Assembly: GCF_014117215.1 (NCBI RefSeq)
Contig: NZ_JACGXS010000004.1
Coordinates: 248,001-312,000, forward strand
Direction: 5' to 3'
Length of the DNA stretch: 64,000 bases
DNA from: Stenotrophomonas tumulicola
GTDB lineage: Bacteria > Pseudomonadota > Gammaproteobacteria > Xanthomonadales > Xanthomonadaceae
The notes under the pieces were generated by a model. That model did no database searches and had not been told where the DNA came from. It was given only the letters and a program-made list of their open reading frames with translations. A program made the translations under genes and the position numbers. Positions 38,680 through 47,592 of the stretch are shown one piece after another; the stretch's first letter is position 1; every line of letters begins with the position of its first letter.

Positions 38680-39020
38680 GCAGGGAATACGCGATTCACG
38701 AGCAGGTCATGCAGTCTAACAGTGCGTGATCTGCCGCCGATACCCACGATCAGGCCCGCATCTGCACGGATCGTGTGCTGATTCATTTTTTCTTTGGTGG
38801 GCTGGCAGGCGAGTGGGCTTTGACGACAAGCGCAGGATGACTTTGCCGTATCCGTTGCCAATGTCGCCTGTTTGGCCAAAGTGCCCGTACGGCAGGGGCT
38901 GTAACGGCATGGTGCAGGTGCCGAGGGGCGAGTGGCGGGAATGGCGTGTGAGATCGGCGGCGCCATTGAAGGTTGCGGCCGAGGGCCGGCTGCTCCTCCC
39001 ACTCGTTCAGGAAGTCCGGG
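38680..39020. other. Intergenic region upstream of the pha operon
   Basis: 341 bases with no supported gene. It must carry the pha operon promoter on the minus strand. Base composition is less extreme than the neighbours (ATTCATTTTTTCTTTGG near 38781). Short open frames on the minus strand lack a ribosome site and family resemblance. No convincing terminator or RNA structure was found. Confidence 0.4.
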
Positions 39021-39503
39021 TCAATAGCGCCAATCGAACTTGCGATAGACCTTGGCCAGCACCCAGGCCGGACCGATCAGCAGGTAGGTCAGGTCGGTGA
39101 GGAAGCTGGGCTTGCGTCCTTCGAACTGGTGTCCGACGAACTGTGCGATCCAGGCCAGCACGAATACCACGGCTGCCAGCACGGCCAGGTTGCCCAGGCC
39201 GACGCGGGCTTCCAGCAGCCGGCAGAGGCAGCCGCAGACGAACAGTACCGCCAGCATGCCAAGGCCCAGCGGCCGCGACAGGCGATTGTAGAAACACCAG
39301 GCAGCGAACATCGCCAGGCCGGCCCAGATGCCGTTCTGGAACCAGGTGATCAGTGGTGGCAGGCACCACAGCAGGGCGATCACCGACCACAGGATGGCGG
39401 GCACGGCGACCACATGGATACGCTGGTTCAGCGCATTGCGGTGATCGTCGGAATAGCTGGCGAAGTAACGGTCCACGGGGCGTGCGAGTTGGGTGCTGGA
39501 CAT
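39021..39503 (-). CDS. DUF962 / Mpo1-like membrane protein
   Basis: 160 residues. The family pattern is YFASYSDDHRNALNQRIHVVAVPAILW split as YFASYSDDHRN and RIHVVAVPAILW, then about four membrane segments, and AQFVGHQFEGRKPSFLTDLTYLLIGPAW near the C terminus. The conserved histidines (HRN, IHV, GHQFEG) are the Fe(II)-binding set in yeast Mpo1, a dioxygenase that alpha-oxidises 2-hydroxy fatty acids. A GGAGG site precedes the ATG. Enzyme activity in bacteria is inferred. Confidence 0.83.
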   Translation of the reverse strand: MSSTQLARPVDRYFASYSDDHRNALNQRIHVVAVPAILWSVIALLWCLPPLITWFQNGIWAGLAMFAAWCFYNRLSRPLGLGMLAVLFVCGCLCRLLEARVGLGNLAVLAAVVFVLAWIAQFVGHQFEGRKPSFLTDLTYLLIGPAWVLAKVYRKFDWRY

Positions 39504-39571
39504 GCTTCCCTCCGGTGGGGTGACGGCCTGGCCGCCACCCGGTAAGTGCTGGCCGTTGGCCGGCACGGCCC

Positions 39572-40498
39572 TCAGTCGATGCTGATGCCGGCCAGGCGCT
39601 GCAGCGCTTCGGCATACTTGGCACGGGTGCGCTCGATCACCTCGGCCGGGATGCTTGGACCGGGAGCGGTCTTGCCCCAGTCCAGCGTCTCCAGGTAATC
39701 GCGCACGAACTGCTTGTCGTAGCTCGGCGGGCTGGTGCCCACCTCATACTCGTCGGCAGGCCAGTAGCGCGAAGAATCCGGCGTGAGCATCTCGTCCATG
39801 ATGTACAGGCGGCCATCCTCGTCGGTGCCGAACTCGAACTTGGTGTCGGCCAGCAGGATGCCGCGCTCGCGGGCGTATTCGGCAGCGAACGCATAGATGC
39901 GCAGGGTGGCATCGCGCACGCGCTCGGCCAGGTCCGCGCCGACCGCCTTCACCATCGCATCGAAATCGATGTTCTCGTCATGGTCGCCGACGGCGGCCTT
40001 GGTCGAGGGGGTGAAGATCGGCTCGGGGAGCTGCTCGGCCTGGCGCAGGCCGTCGGGCAGGTCGATGCCGCTGACCTTGCCGGTGCGCTGGTAATCCTTC
40101 CAGCCGCTACCGATCAGGTAACCGCGGGCGATGGCTTCAACCGGCACCGGCTTGAGCCGACGGGTGACCACGGCGCGCTTGGCGTACAGCGCGGCGTCCA
40201 CGCCTTCCGGCAGCACGCTGGCCACGTCGATGCCGGTCAGGTGGTTGGGCATCAGGTGCGCGGTCTTGGCGAACCAGAAGTTCGAGACCTGGCACAGCAT
40301 TTCGCCCTTGCCCGGGATCGGGTCGGGAAGCACCACATCGAATGCCGAGAGGCGATCGGTGGCTACCATCAGCAGGTAGTCGCCGGGCGGCGTACCTGCG
40401 GGCAGGCGCTCGCGCGGGATATCGAATACGTCACGCACCTTGCCACGATGGCGCAAGGGCAGGCCGGGGAGATCGGATTGCAACAACGTGGTCGGCAC
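39572..40498 (-). CDS. purC: SAICAR synthetase (phosphoribosylaminoimidazole-succinocarboxamide synthase)
   Basis: 308 residues. ATP-dependent ligation of aspartate to CAIR in purine synthesis. Motifs: [12 protein letters not shown] at the N terminus, [41 protein letters not shown] and [12 protein letters not shown]. The length and wording are of the longer, yeast ADE1-like type used by xanthomonads. The GTG start chosen (followed by [12 protein letters not shown]) has AGGAG five bases upstream; another GTG two codons earlier would sit on top of that site. Divergent from the J-domain gene. Confidence 0.95.
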   Translation of the reverse strand: MPTTLLQSDLPGLPLRHRGKVRDVFDIPRERLPAGTPPGDYLLMVATDRLSAFDVVLPDPIPGKGEMLCQVSNFWFAKTAHLMPNHLTGIDVASVLPEGVDAALYAKRAVVTRRLKPVPVEAIARGYLIGSGWKDYQRTGKVSGIDLPDGLRQAEQLPEPIFTPSTKAAVGDHDENIDFDAMVKAVGADLAERVRDATLRIYAFAAEYARERGILLADTKFEFGTDEDGRLYIMDEMLTPDSSRYWPADEYEVGTSPPSYDKQFVRDYLETLDWGKTAPGPSIPAEVIERTRAKYAEALQRLAGISID

Positions 40499-40641
40499 GG
40501 GCACTCCTGGGGGCTTCGTCGAAACGGCTGCCCAGAGGACCCGGCGGGGCCCGCTGGCCAGCGGGCGGCCTAGTGTAAAGCCGTCCGGGGCGTGTGTGAC
40601 GTAAAATGGAAAGCCAATTGGTCAAATCTGCCCGGAGCACC

Positions 40642-40971
40642 ATGCGCTGGTACGGAAAACTGCTGGGTTTCATCGCCGGGGCCCTGCTGTTCCGGCCCAA
40701 TCCTCTTTTTGGCGCCGTGCTGGGGCTGCTGATCGGGCATGCCTTCGACGCCGACTGGTTCCGCCTGAACAAGGAGAACCCCTACCGGGAGCTGGGGTTG
40801 ACCTCCTCGGCGACCGATGCGGACATCGATCTGGCCTACCGCCGCCTGATGTCGCAGTACCACCCCGACAAGCTGGTCGGCGCCGCGCCGGAACTGCTCA
40901 GGCAGGCCGAGGCCAAGAGCCGCCGCGTCAATGCCGCCTACGACCGCATCAAGACCCTGCGCAAGCGCTGA
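40642..40971 (+). CDS. Membrane-anchored J-domain protein
   Basis: 109 residues. An N-terminal hydrophobic glycine-rich segment (about 5-33: LLGFIAGALLFRPNPLFGAVLG) resembles the membrane part of DjlA. A C-terminal J domain (about 45-108) has the HPD motif in SQYHPDKLVG and the helix RRLMSQY. It should stimulate DnaK ATPase at the membrane. The central DjlA domain is missing, so this is a short DjlA-like form. The ATG at MRWYGKLLG has CGGAG upstream. Confidence 0.87.
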   Translation: MRWYGKLLGFIAGALLFRPNPLFGAVLGLLIGHAFDADWFRLNKENPYRELGLTSSATDADIDLAYRRLMSQYHPDKLVGAAPELLRQAEAKSRRVNAAYDRIKTLRKR

Positions 40972-41007
40972 GTCCTGCCTCCTTTTCCTGTTCCGAAGGC
41001 CCCGGCC

Positions 41008-41682
41008 ATGTCCAACTGCATCATCGCCCCGTCCATCCTTTCCGCTGATTTCGCCCGCCTTGGCGAGGAAGTGGACAACGTTCTCGCCGCCGGTGCGGAC
41101 TGGGTCCATTTCGACGTGATGGACAACCACTACGTACCCAACCTGACCATCGGCCCGATGGTCTGCCAGGCGCTGCGCAAGCATGGGGTCACTGCGCCGA
41201 TCGACGTGCACCTGATGGTGGAGCCGGTGGATCGCATCATTCCGGACTTCGCGCAGGCCGGGGCGACCTACATCAGCTTCCATCCTGAAGCGAGCCGCCA
41301 CCCGCACCGCACCATCCAGCTGATCCGTTCGCTGGGCTGCAAGCCGGGCCTGGTGCTCAACCCCGGCACCCCGGTGGACCTGCTGGACTGGGTGCTGGAT
41401 GACCTGGACCTGGTGCTGTTGATGTCGGTCAATCCGGGCTTCGGCGGGCAGGCATTCATTCCCTCGACGCTGGACAAGCTGAAGGTGGTGCGGCAGAAAA
41501 TCGATGCCAGCGGCAAGGACATCCGCCTGGAGATCGACGGTGGGGTGAAGGCGGACAATATCGGTGCCATCGCTGCGGCCGGTGCCGATGCGTTCGTGGC
41601 CGGCTCGGCGATCTTCAACGCGCCGGATTACCGGCATGTGATCGCTGCGATGCGTGCCAACGTCGCCGCGGCGAGGGGCTGA
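41008..41682 (+). CDS. rpe: Ribulose-phosphate 3-epimerase
   Basis: 224 residues. TIM-barrel enzyme interconverting ribulose 5-phosphate and xylulose 5-phosphate. Motifs: [63 protein letters not shown] and [12 protein letters not shown], supplying the two catalytic Asp and metal His residues. The GNAT gene begins three bases after the stop, so they are probably cotranscribed. Confidence 0.96.
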   Translation: MSNCIIAPSILSADFARLGEEVDNVLAAGADWVHFDVMDNHYVPNLTIGPMVCQALRKHGVTAPIDVHLMVEPVDRIIPDFAQAGATYISFHPEASRHPHRTIQLIRSLGCKPGLVLNPGTPVDLLDWVLDDLDLVLLMSVNPGFGGQAFIPSTLDKLKVVRQKIDASGKDIRLEIDGGVKADNIGAIAAAGADAFVAGSAIFNAPDYRHVIAAMRANVAAARG

Positions 41683-41685
41683 GCC

Positions 41686-42192
41686 ATGGATACGGTGGCT
41701 GCACCGAGCATCCGTGTCGCCACCGCGGCGGATGCGGCGCTGATCCTGCGCTTCATCCGCGAACTGGCGATCTACGAAAAGGCCGAATCGTCGGTACAGA
41801 CCGATGAGGCCGGCATCCGCGCAAGCCTGTTCGGGCCGGGTGCAACGGCACGTGCGCTGGTCTGCGAAGCCGACGGGGAAGCGATCGGTTACGCGGTGTA
41901 TTTCTACAACTACTCCACCTGGCTGGGTCGCAACGGCATCTATCTGGAAGATCTGTACGTGAGTCCGGAAAAACGCGGGCTCGGCGCCGGAAAGGCGTTG
42001 CTGCGGCACATCGCGCGCATCGCCGTGGCAGAAGGCTGCGGCCGGTTCGAATGGTCGGTGCTGGACTGGAATGCCCCGGCGATCGCCTTCTATGAAGCTG
42101 CAGGTGCCAGGCCGCAGGACGAATGGACCGTATACCGCCTGCAAGGCGACGCCCTGCGCGCATTCGCCGAAAAAGGGGACGGAGGGGATTAA
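41686..42192 (+). CDS. GNAT acetyltransferase, SSAT-like, with repeat-encoded C terminus
   Basis: 168 residues. The acetyl-CoA loop is in EDLYVSPEKRGLGAGKALL (about 88-106; Q/RxxGxG/A form), and the C-terminal half has FEWSVLDWNAPAIAFYEAAGA, wording typical of diamine (spermidine/spermine) N-acetyltransferases. Polyamine as substrate is plausible given speA/D/E in the window but is not shown. The last codons (EKGDGGD) and the TAA stop come from the left arm of inverted repeat copy 3, so the natural end has been altered by the repeat. Follows rpe closely. Confidence 0.87.
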   Translation: MDTVAAPSIRVATAADAALILRFIRELAIYEKAESSVQTDEAGIRASLFGPGATARALVCEADGEAIGYAVYFYNYSTWLGRNGIYLEDLYVSPEKRGLGAGKALLRHIARIAVAEGCGRFEWSVLDWNAPAIAFYEAAGARPQDEWTVYRLQGDALRAFAEKGDGGD

Positions 42193-42247
42193 GTCGCAAT
42201 CAGCCCCGGGGGCCGATTGCGACTTAATCCCCTCCGTCCCCTTTTTC
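42169..42247. repeat. Long inverted repeat, GGGGACGGAGGGG family (copy 3)
   Basis: Perfect 33-bp arms (42169-42201 and 42215-42247) with a 13-base G/C-rich loop. Core AAAAAGGGGACGGAGGGGAT followed by TAAGTCGCAATC. It overlaps the end of the GNAT gene and supplies its stop. A further partial unit (CCGTCCCCTTTTTC) follows at 42249-42262. This copy lies between tandem, not convergent, genes. Confidence 0.87.
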
Positions 42248-42262
42248 ACCGTCCCCTTTTTC

Positions 42263-42292
42263 AAAAAAAAGACCACGCCGTTGCCGGCGTGG
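42263..42292 (-). terminator. Intrinsic terminator on the minus strand
   Basis: Perfect 8-bp stem (42273-42280 with 42285-42292), loop of four, followed on the minus strand by TC and eight Ts. It reads leftward, opposite to every annotated gene nearby. Confidence 0.75.
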
Positions 42293-42385
42293 CCCTGCTG
42301 AAATAGTGGGAGGCTGATCCTGCCTCCATCCGTCTTCCCTGCTATGGCCTTCCATGTTCCGGGGGGATGGTGACAGGTGCATGAC
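42263..42385 (-). ncRNA. Candidate structured small RNA (minus strand)
   Basis: On the minus strand, CCTGTC-A-CCATCC (from 42377 to 42365) pairs with GGATGG-A-GGCAGG (42331 to 42319), a 12-pair stem with one A-A mismatch and one G-U pair. It encloses a second hairpin (ATGG-AAGG-CCAT). A C-rich single strand with CCTCCC (about 42310) follows, then a hairpin CCACGCCG-GCAA-CGGCGTGG and eight Ts (42292-42263), a textbook intrinsic terminator. No minus-strand protein gene lies upstream for this terminator to serve. The enclosed region carries several GGA triplets. The 5' end and promoter are uncertain; about 120 nt is an estimate. Confidence 0.45.
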
Positions 42386-42449
42386 ATTCACCGCGGCGGA
42401 ACGGGGCGCTGCTAGCCTGTGCCACCCCCGACCCACGGTTGCCTTCCGC

Positions 42450-43418
42450 ATGAGCACTCCCCGCTGGCGCTTGATCCTCAATGGAAAATCCGGCGGTGAC
42501 GACGCCGTGCGCGATGCGGTGGCGACGTGGCGCGGGCGTGGTGTCGAACTGGACGTGCGGGTGACCTGGGAAGAGGGTGACGCTGAACGTTACGTCGCCG
42601 AAGCCATCGACCATGGCGTGGATGTCATCATCGCCGGCGGCGGTGACGGAACCTTGAGCGCGGTCGCCGAGACCCTGGCGCATCGCGATGAACCGGCCGA
42701 CGCATTGCCGTCGCTGGCGCTGCTGCCGCTGGGCACGGCCAACGATTTTGCCAGCGCCGGCGGATTCCCCGAAGAACCGTCCGATGCGCTGGGCTTGATC
42801 GCCGCACGGCAGGCCCTGCCCATCGACCTGCTGCGCATCGAGGCAGACGGCCGCACCTGGTGGTGCGCCAATGTGGCCAGTGGTGGCTTCGGCACGCAGG
42901 TCACCGTGGAAACCGACGAGGGACTGAAGAAGGTTCTCGGTGGCCTGGCTTACGTACTTACCGGCATTTCCAGGCTCGGCCGCATCGATCCGATCCAGGC
43001 GCGGCTGCAGGGCCCTGGATTCGAGTGGGAGGGGGGCTTCATTGCGCTGGGTATCGGCAACGGCCGCCAGGCGGGCGGTGGGCAGGTGCTGTGCCCACAG
43101 GCGGTGATCGACGACGGCCAACTGGACGTGACCGTCATCCCCGAGCTGGCGGGGGAGGTGGTGGCGACATTGCAGCAGTTGGTCACCGGCGGCAAACAGG
43201 CTGCGCTGGAACAGGTGGCGACCCGCGCGCGGCTGACCCGCGTGGATGTCCGCACCGAGCAGCCACTGACCTTGAACCTGGATGGCGAGCCGGTGCAGGC
43301 GCGGCATTTCCGCATCGAATGCGTGTCGCGCCGGGTACGCATGCACCTGCCTGCCGATTGTCCGCTGCTGGGCAAGGAACGCACGGCCGGGGTTCCGCCC
43401 GGCGGGAAGCTGCGCTAA
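42450..43418 (+). CDS. yegS: YegS-like lipid kinase (diacylglycerol kinase catalytic domain)
   Basis: 322 residues. The nucleotide-binding [14 protein letters not shown] motif (about 64-77) and PLGTANDFA (about 92-101) define the DAGK catalytic fold. The C-terminal beta-sandwich includes [21 protein letters not shown] (split at family sites) and [10 protein letters not shown]. coli YegS phosphorylates phosphatidylglycerol in vitro; the physiological lipid is unclear. Start at [18 protein letters not shown]; the upstream frame overlaps the candidate small RNA and lacks coding character. Confidence 0.9.
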   Translation: MSTPRWRLILNGKSGGDDAVRDAVATWRGRGVELDVRVTWEEGDAERYVAEAIDHGVDVIIAGGGDGTLSAVAETLAHRDEPADALPSLALLPLGTANDFASAGGFPEEPSDALGLIAARQALPIDLLRIEADGRTWWCANVASGGFGTQVTVETDEGLKKVLGGLAYVLTGISRLGRIDPIQARLQGPGFEWEGGFIALGIGNGRQAGGGQVLCPQAVIDDGQLDVTVIPELAGEVVATLQQLVTGGKQAALEQVATRARLTRVDVRTEQPLTLNLDGEPVQARHFRIECVSRRVRMHLPADCPLLGKERTAGVPPGGKLR

Positions 43419-43539
43419 AGTCTGCCTGTGTCCATCCTGACGACCCCACGTTCCGTTTCTTCCGCGCGCCGTAGCTGGCGATGGTGGCCCGTTGCCGTCG
43501 TCCGCCCAGAAAATGCCGTGTCCCGGAAGGAAAGTCGTC

Positions 43540-45030
43540 TTGATCACCCCCGCTCAGTTCCAGCAGCAGGCCGCTGAAGGCCACACCCGCATCCCCGTTG
43601 TCCGTGAAGTGCTGTCCGACCTGGACACGCCGCTTTCGGTCTACCTGAAGCTCGCCGACGGCCCCCATACCTACCTGTTCGAATCGGTCGAAGGCGGTGA
43701 ACGCTTCGGACGCTATTCAATCATCGGGCTGCCCGCGCGCCGCGTATATACCTTCCATGGACATACGCTGGCCATCGCAGAGCAGGGCACGGTGGTCGAA
43801 ACGCGCGAAGTCGCCGATCCGTTCGCCGAGGTTGAAGCGCTGCGCAGCGCGCATTCGGTGCCGAAGCTGGAAGGCCTGCCGGGGTTTACCGGTGGCCTGG
43901 TCGGCTGGTTCGGTTTCGAGTGCATCGGTTACATCGAGCCGCGCCTGGCACCGCCGGCTGGCCGCGACGAGCTGGGCACGCCGGATATCCTGTTGATGCA
44001 TTCGGAAGAGCTGGCGGTGTTCGACAACCTCAAGGGCCGGCTGTACCTGATCGTGCATGCCGATCCGCGCCAGCCCGATGCCTGGGACGATGCGCAGGCG
44101 CGCCTGGATGGACTGGTGGCCAAGCTGCGCGCACCTGGCGCGGGGTACCCGGCACCACTGCAGCGCGACGTGCTGGACGAGAGTGACTTCATTTCCGGCT
44201 TCACCCGCGAGGGCTTCATCGACGCCGTCCAGCGCAGCAAGGAATACATCCGTTCCGGCGACATCTTCCAGGTGGTGCTGAGCCAGCGCCTGAGCGTGCC
44301 GTTCAAGGCGCGTCCGGTGGACGTGTACCGTGCATTGCGTGCATTGAATCCTTCGCCATATATGTACTTCCTGGATGTCGGTGACATGCAGGTGGTCGGC
44401 TCGTCGCCGGAAATACTGGTGCGCCTGCAGCACACCAGTGACGGCGTGGGTGAAGTGACCGTGCGTCCGATTGCCGGCACCCGTCCACGCGGCGCTACCG
44501 TGGAAGAAGACAATGCGCTGGAAGCCGAGCTGCTGGCCGATCCGAAGGAGCGCGCCGAGCACCTGATGCTGATCGACCTGGGCCGCAACGATGCAGGCCG
44601 CGTGTCGAAGGCCGGCACGGTGGAAGTGGGCGAGCAGTTCGTGATCGAACGCTACAGCCATGTGATGCACATCGTCAGCGAGGTCACCGGCCAGCTGCAG
44701 CCGGGCCTGAGTTATGCCGATGTGCTGCGCGCCACCTTCCCGGCCGGAACCGTCAGCGGTGCACCGAAGGTCCGCGCGCTGGAAGTGATCCGTGAGCTGG
44801 AGCCGATCAAGCGCAACGTATATGCCGGCAGCATCGGCTACATCGGTTGGCACGGTGATGCGGACACGGCCATCGCCATCCGGACCGCGGTGATCAAGGA
44901 CGGTCGTCTGCACGTGCAGGCTGGCGCCGGCATCGTTTACGACTCTGATCCGCAGAAGGAATGGGACGAGACGATGAACAAGGGACGCGCGCTGTTCCGT
45001 GCGGTTGCCCAGGCGGCGAAGGGCTTGTGA
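43540..45030 (+). CDS. trpE: Anthranilate synthase component I
   Basis: 496 residues from a TTG start (LITPAQFQQQ), preceded by AAGGA at good spacing and matching where xanthomonad TrpE proteins begin; an upstream start would add 16 residues of non-family sequence. Converts chorismate to anthranilate with ammonia from TrpG. Chorismate-binding motifs: SGDIFQVVLSQRL, PSPYMYFLD, IAGTRPRG, DLGRNDAGRVSK, FPAGTVSGAPKVRA and GAGIVYDSDPQKEWDE. The feedback-site LLESxx motif appears as LFESVEGGERFGRYSI near residue 46. First gene of trpE-G-D-C. Confidence 0.96.
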   Translation: MITPAQFQQQAAEGHTRIPVVREVLSDLDTPLSVYLKLADGPHTYLFESVEGGERFGRYSIIGLPARRVYTFHGHTLAIAEQGTVVETREVADPFAEVEALRSAHSVPKLEGLPGFTGGLVGWFGFECIGYIEPRLAPPAGRDELGTPDILLMHSEELAVFDNLKGRLYLIVHADPRQPDAWDDAQARLDGLVAKLRAPGAGYPAPLQRDVLDESDFISGFTREGFIDAVQRSKEYIRSGDIFQVVLSQRLSVPFKARPVDVYRALRALNPSPYMYFLDVGDMQVVGSSPEILVRLQHTSDGVGEVTVRPIAGTRPRGATVEEDNALEAELLADPKERAEHLMLIDLGRNDAGRVSKAGTVEVGEQFVIERYSHVMHIVSEVTGQLQPGLSYADVLRATFPAGTVSGAPKVRALEVIRELEPIKRNVYAGSIGYIGWHGDADTAIAIRTAVIKDGRLHVQAGAGIVYDSDPQKEWDETMNKGRALFRAVAQAAKGL

Positions 45031-45101
45031 GCCAGCGGCGAATCCGACGGTGTGCACTGCACGTGCCTGCCTGTATCCCTACAAAGACTGGAACCTGATC
45101 C

Positions 45102-45680
45102 ATGTTGTGGATGATCGACAACTACGACAGCTTCACCTACAACCTCGTGCAGTACCTGCAGACGCTGGGTGCCGAGGTGAAGGTGGTGCGCAATGACGCG
45201 ATGACGGTCGACGAGATCGCCGCGCAGAACCCCGAGCGCATCGTCATCTCGCCCGGCCCGTGCACGCCCAACGAAGCGGGCGTGTCGCTGGAGCTGATCC
45301 AGCGCCTTGGCCCGACCACGCCGATCCTCGGCGTATGCCTGGGCCACCAGGGCATCGGCCAGGTATACGGCGGTACGGTGATCCGCGCCGGCAACATCAT
45401 GCACGGCAAGACATCGCCGATCCGGCATGAGGGCAGGGGCGTGTTCGCTGGCCTTCCCGATCGTTACCTGGCCACCCGCTACCACTCTCTGGTGGTGGAC
45501 AAGACCCGCTTGCCGGATTGCCTGGAAGTGACCGCGTGGACCGAAAATGAAGACGGTTCGATGGAGGAGATAATGGGCCTGCGCCACCGCGAGCATCCGG
45601 TCGAAGGCGTGCAGTTCCACCCCGAATCCATCCTGACCGAACACGGCCACGCGCTGCTGCGCAACTTCCTGCAGCGTTGA
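45102..45680 (+). CDS. trpG: Anthranilate synthase component II (glutamine amidotransferase)
   Basis: 192 residues. Class I amidotransferase with catalytic Cys in [11 protein letters not shown] (about 79), and His and Glu in [13 protein letters not shown]. Supplies ammonia to TrpE. It lies 71 bases after trpE. In many xanthomonads a single TrpG/PabA serves both anthranilate and aminodeoxychorismate synthesis; whether a second copy exists cannot be seen here. Confidence 0.95.
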   Translation: MLWMIDNYDSFTYNLVQYLQTLGAEVKVVRNDAMTVDEIAAQNPERIVISPGPCTPNEAGVSLELIQRLGPTTPILGVCLGHQGIGQVYGGTVIRAGNIMHGKTSPIRHEGRGVFAGLPDRYLATRYHSLVVDKTRLPDCLEVTAWTENEDGSMEEIMGLRHREHPVEGVQFHPESILTEHGHALLRNFLQR

Positions 45681-45709
45681 GCTGCGCGACGACCCAAGGA
45701 GTCCCTTCG

Positions 45710-46741
45710 ATGAGCTTCTCCCCCCAGGAAGCCCTGCAACGCACCATCGAGCACCGCGAGATCTTCTTCGACGAGATGGTCGACCTGATGCGGCAGATCA
45801 TGCGCGGCGAGGTGTCGCCGATGATGACCGCCTCGATCCTGACCGGCCTGCGGGTCAAGAAGGAGACCATCGACGAGATCGCCGCCGCCGCCACGGTGAT
45901 GCGCGAGTTTGCGCTGCCTGTAGCGGTGGCCGATACCTCGCATATGGTCGACATCGTCGGTACCGGTGGCGATGGATCGCACACGTTCAACATTTCCACC
46001 TGCTCGATGTTCGTCGCCGCTGCGGCCGGCGCGCGCGTGGCCAAGCACGGCAATCGCAGTGTGTCGTCGAAGTCCGGCAGCGCCGATGCGGTGGAAGCGC
46101 TCGGCGCGGTAATCGAACTGCAGCCGGAGCAGGTGGCACGCGCCATCGAGAAGACCGGCGTTGGTTTCATGTTCGCGCCGATCCACCATCCGTCGATGAA
46201 GGTGGTCGCGCCGGTACGACGCGAGATGGGCGTGCGCACCATCTTCAACATCCTGGGGCCGCTGACCAACCCGGCCAACGCGCCGTCGGTGTTGATGGGT
46301 GTGTTCCATCCGGACCTGGTGGGTATCCAGGCGCGCGTGCTGCGCGAGCTGGGTACCGAACGCGCCATGGTGGTGTGGGGGCGCGACAACATGGATGAGA
46401 TCTCGCTGGGCGCTGGCACGCTGGTCGGCGAGCTGCGCGACGGCAAGGTGCGCGAGTATGAGATCCATCCGGAAGACTTCGGCATCGCCATGTCGGCCAG
46501 CCGCAACCTGCGCGTGGACGGGCCGGAACAGTCCATCGCCATGCTGCGCGCGGTGCTGGACGGCACGCCGGGGCCGGCGCTGGACATCGTGGCGCTCAAC
46601 GCCGGTGCGGCCTTGTACGTGGCCGGTGTCGCCGACGACATTGCCGACGGACTGGCGCGCGCGCGTGCGGTCATCGCCGACGGTAGTGCCCGCCAGCGCC
46701 TGCAGGCCTATGTCGAGGCCACGCGTGAGCTGGCAGGGTGA
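45710..46741 (+). CDS. trpD: Anthranilate phosphoribosyltransferase
   Basis: 343 residues. Adds the phosphoribosyl group of PRPP to anthranilate. Conserved motifs: MDMM-like [18 protein letters not shown], the PRPP loop [38 protein letters not shown], and [14 protein letters not shown]. The AAGGAG site is seven bases before the ATG. Separate from TrpG, unlike the enteric fusion. Confidence 0.96.
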   Translation: MSFSPQEALQRTIEHREIFFDEMVDLMRQIMRGEVSPMMTASILTGLRVKKETIDEIAAAATVMREFALPVAVADTSHMVDIVGTGGDGSHTFNISTCSMFVAAAAGARVAKHGNRSVSSKSGSADAVEALGAVIELQPEQVARAIEKTGVGFMFAPIHHPSMKVVAPVRREMGVRTIFNILGPLTNPANAPSVLMGVFHPDLVGIQARVLRELGTERAMVVWGRDNMDEISLGAGTLVGELRDGKVREYEIHPEDFGIAMSASRNLRVDGPEQSIAMLRAVLDGTPGPALDIVALNAGAALYVAGVADDIADGLARARAVIADGSARQRLQAYVEATRELAG

Positions 46742-46751
46742 TGGGCCAGAT

Positions 46752-46780
46752 GCGACTTAATCCCCTCCGTCCCCTTTTTT
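46752..46780. repeat. Half copy of the GGGGACGGAGGGG inverted repeat inside the trp operon
   Basis: GCGACTTAATCCCCTCCGTC followed by CCCTTTTTT: exactly the right arm of the family, without the left arm, between trpD and trpC. Without a partner arm it cannot form the terminator hairpin, which fits its survival inside an operon. Confidence 0.8.
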
Positions 46781-46797
46781 GAGTGCTGACCGACGAC

Positions 46798-47592
46798 ATG
46801 AGCGACATTCTGCAGACCATCCTGGCCCGCAAGGCCGAAGAAGTGGCGCAGCGCCGCGCGCAGCTGCCGCTTGAGCAGTTGCAGGCGCGCCTGGCCAGTG
46901 CGCCACCGGTACGCGGTTTCGCCCGCGCGCTACGCGCCGCCATTGCCAATGGCGACCCGGCGGTGATTGCCGAAGTGAAGAAGGCCAGCCCGTCCAAGGG
47001 GGTGATCCGTGCCGATTTCCATCCGGGCGACATTGCGGTCAGCTACGAGTTCGGCGGCGCCAGCTGCCTGTCGGTGCTGACCGACGTGGACTTCTTCCAG
47101 GGCAGCGATGCCTATCTGCAACAGGCGCGCGAAGCCTGCACGTTGCCGGTGCTGCGCAAGGACTTCGTGATTGATGCCTACCAGGTCTACGAGGCGCGCG
47201 TGCTGGGGGCGGATTGCATCCTGTTGATCGTCGCGGCGCTGGATGACCAGCAGCTTGCCGGACTGTCCGACCTGGCCATGCAGCTGGGCATGGACGTGCT
47301 GGTGGAAGTACACGATATCGACGAGCTGGAGCGTGCCATCCAGGTGCCGGTGCCGTTGATCGGCATCAACAACCGCAACCTGCGCACCTTCGAGGTTTCG
47401 CTGCAGACCACGCTGGACATGCGCAGTGCCGTGCCGCGCGATCGCCTGCTGGTTACCGAAAGTGGCATCCTGGGGCCGCAGGACGTCGGACTGATGCGCG
47501 ACGCGGGCGTCAACGCGTTCCTGGTCGGCGAAGCCTTCATGCGCGTGGAAGAGCCCGGTGAAGGCCTGCGTCAGCTATTCTTTGCCGCATGA
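46798..47592 (+). CDS. trpC: Indole-3-glycerol phosphate synthase
   Basis: 264 residues. TIM barrel closing the indole ring. Motifs: [18 protein letters not shown] (catalytic Lys), [52 protein letters not shown] and [10 protein letters not shown]. The ATG at [12 protein letters not shown] has no clear Shine-Dalgarno; the preceding 29 bases are a repeat arm, which may have displaced it. A GTG five codons upstream is an alternative start. The HAD gene overlaps the stop by four bases. No trpF fusion. Confidence 0.95.
   Translation: MSDILQTILARKAEEVAQRRAQLPLEQLQARLASAPPVRGFARALRAAIANGDPAVIAEVKKASPSKGVIRADFHPGDIAVSYEFGGASCLSVLTDVDFFQGSDAYLQQAREACTLPVLRKDFVIDAYQVYEARVLGADCILLIVAALDDQQLAGLSDLAMQLGMDVLVEVHDIDELERAIQVPVPLIGINNRNLRTFEVSLQTTLDMRSAVPRDRLLVTESGILGPQDVGLMRDAGVNAFLVGEAFMRVEEPGEGLRQLFFAA

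Noticed and set aside
38680-39020. Small gene or RNA in the gap upstream of the pha operon
   Set aside because: Short frames have no ribosome site or recognisable motif, and no stable hairpin with a T-run was found.
43419-43539. trp attenuator leader upstream of trpE
   Set aside because: A short frame starting near 43480 has no Trp codon cluster, and I see no competing hairpins or T-run.
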